From: an uncultured Barnesiella sp.
Lineage (GTDB): Bacteria > Bacteroidota > Bacteroidia > Bacteroidales > Barnesiellaceae
Assembly (NCBI GenBank): GCA_944320995.1
Contig: CALUJQ010000028.1
Location: 1-40,938, forward strand
Direction of reading: 5' to 3'
Length of the DNA stretch: 40,938 nt
Part shown: piece by piece, positions 39,937-40,938 of the stretch
How positions within the stretch are numbered: position 1 is the stretch's first letter
Layout: every line of letters begins with the position of its first letter
Notes under the pieces: generated by a model
The model's database searches: none
Told to the model about the DNA's origin: nothing
Seen by the model: the letters and a program-made list of their open reading frames with translations, nothing else
Translations under genes and position numbers: made by a program

Positions 39937-40938
39937 TTATTGTATATACCCGGCAGAACGCCATCGCTCCTCGAAGCCGTTCAAAGAGTTTTGAAATCTG
40001 TCGAAGTCTTTATTCCCATTCAAGGTCCAGCCAACCTCGGCATAAGCCGCGATTTGAGGATAGACCATACGGTACATAATTTCGGGACGGTTAATCCATT
40101 CGCCCCACATGGCACAAGTCAGACCCAATACCAAGTCCTGCCCGCAGTCCACACCCTGCGGAACCGGGCAAAAAGAGTATGCCTTTTCCATCGGAATGGG
40201 CGTATGTCCATATTCGAGACCGGGAACAATCTTGTCGTAGTTGTAATTCAAGTAGGTACAGTCGCACTGGCTGTTCACCACCTTGAATCCTCGTTCGAGC
40301 GCTTTCTCCAAAATTTCGGAATCTCCCTGCCAAAATTGTACAATCGTATTGCGGGTATCGAGTTTACTCTCCACTTTACACTCCGGCTGGAAAGCATGTA
40401 TCTTATCGCCGGTAATGTCGTTCCAACCCATCATCACTTTCCCTTTCCGGCTCAAATAGGACGACAAGTCATTGGCCAACCAGATTTGCAATTCGGCCGG
40501 AGACAAAAGTTGCTCCTCCTGCATGAAACGCTGTATCGACTCGGAATTTTGCCACTCGTCGTACTTCACCTCATCGCCTCCGATATGGATAACCTTCGAA
40601 GGGAAAAGTTCCGAGACCTCATCCAACACGTCGTGAATGAATCTCCTCACCCGCACGTCTCCAATATTGAATACCGACGAGAACACCCCATAACTGCAAG
40701 GGACCGAAATCGCCTTGCCGCTGCAACCCAGCCACGGATATGCCGCAATGGCGGCCGAAGCATGGCCGGGAAACTCGATCTCGGGAACAATCGTAATGTG
40801 ACGGTCGGCAGCATACGCTACAATCTCACGAATATCTTGCTGGGTATAATAGCCGCTTACCGGCTTCCCGTCATATACGCAGCTTTCATACCAGTTCAGT
40901 TGCGTGGAATCCCGCCGGCCTCCCACCTCGGTAAGCAA
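39937..40938 (-). CDS. GH20 beta-N-acetylhexosaminidase (5' end outside the window)
   Basis: The 333 C-terminal residues of a GH20 enzyme that removes terminal beta-linked GlcNAc or GalNAc. The frame runs off the right edge, so the signal peptide, the N-terminal domain and the first TIM-barrel strands are missing. Visible are IVPEIEFPGHASAAIAAYP, the catalytic pair in VIHIGGDEVKYDEW (D122, E123 of the visible part, substrate-assisted catalysis), KVMMGWNDI, VNSQCDCTYLNYNYD and AAYAEVGWT. All family landmarks of the visible part are intact. It is the first gene of the glycan operon as far as the window shows, and its promoter lies outside. Confidence 0.92.
   Translation of the reverse strand: MLTEVGGRRDSTQLNWYESCVYDGKPVSGYYTQQDIREIVAYAADRHITIVPEIEFPGHASAAIAAYPWLGCSGKAISVPCSYGVFSSVFNIGDVRVRRFIHDVLDEVSELFPSKVIHIGGDEVKYDEWQNSESIQRFMQEEQLLSPAELQIWLANDLSSYLSRKGKVMMGWNDITGDKIHAFQPECKVESKLDTRNTIVQFWQGDSEILEKALERGFKVVNSQCDCTYLNYNYDKIVPGLEYGHTPIPMEKAYSFCPVPQGVDCGQDLVLGLTCAMWGEWINRPEIMYRMVYPQIAAYAEVGWTLNGNKDFDRFQNSLNGFEERWRSAGYIQ

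Noticed and set aside
1..40938. tRNA, rRNA, CRISPR, insertion sequence or prophage
   Set aside because: No cloverleaf, repeat-spacer array, transposase, integrase or phage structural gene is visible on either strand.

Overview
The window looks like a chromosome segment from a Bacteroidales (Bacteroidota) gut-type bacterium. The signs are: promoters of the TTTG-N19-TAnnTTTG type and few Shine-Dalgarno sites; secreted proteins ending in a Por-secretion (type IX) style beta-sandwich tail; ABC-2 and MacB efflux operons typical of the phylum; and a polysaccharide-degradation operon. A family such as Barnesiellaceae is only a guess. I see no tRNA, rRNA, insertion sequence, integrase or CRISPR array.

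Layout. 1-5064 (minus): two tandem secreted endonuclease I paralogues. 5219-10169 (minus): a TolC / HlyD / ABC-2 / ABC-2 export operon with its own promoter and a clear terminator, but no ATPase. 10388-11287 (minus): a membrane-anchored coiled-coil protein, divergent from a plus-strand housekeeping run of PASTA protein, RluD-type pseudouridine synthase, PlsC-like acyltransferase, metallophosphoesterase, Tex, a short FolK and a nitroreductase (11550-19021). Metallophosphoesterase-Tex and Tex-FolK are joined by ATGA stop/start overlaps. 19022-20498 holds a minus-strand HAD phosphatase and two gene-free stretches. Each of these has a promoter-like element, nested inverted repeats and a terminator, so each may encode a small RNA. 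20499-22175: a YidE/AspT-type transporter.

22379-28788 (plus): TolC, MacA-like adaptor, MacB-type ATPase and permease, followed by a LytS-type histidine kinase and a LytTR response regulator. A perfect 9+9 bp inverted repeat overlaps the probable promoter of this operon. 28886-30428 (minus): a DUF6249-like membrane protein, an ECF sigma factor and a small two-TM protein; an ECF-like promoter lies in front.

30732-40938 (minus): a five-gene glycan-degradation operon, read from the right edge as GH20 hexosaminidase (5' end outside the window), a secreted Ig-like protein, a GH2 enzyme, a 1069-residue protein that fuses a DUF4091/GH123-like glycosidase to a phosphodiester glycosidase (NAGPA family), and a GH78-like enzyme, closed by a strong terminator. 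The fusion protein is the most unusual object. Together the five genes suggest degradation of a GalNAc/GlcNAc-containing glycan that also carries a sugar-phosphodiester linkage. No SusC/SusD pair lies in the window, so the rest of the locus, if any, is to the right.
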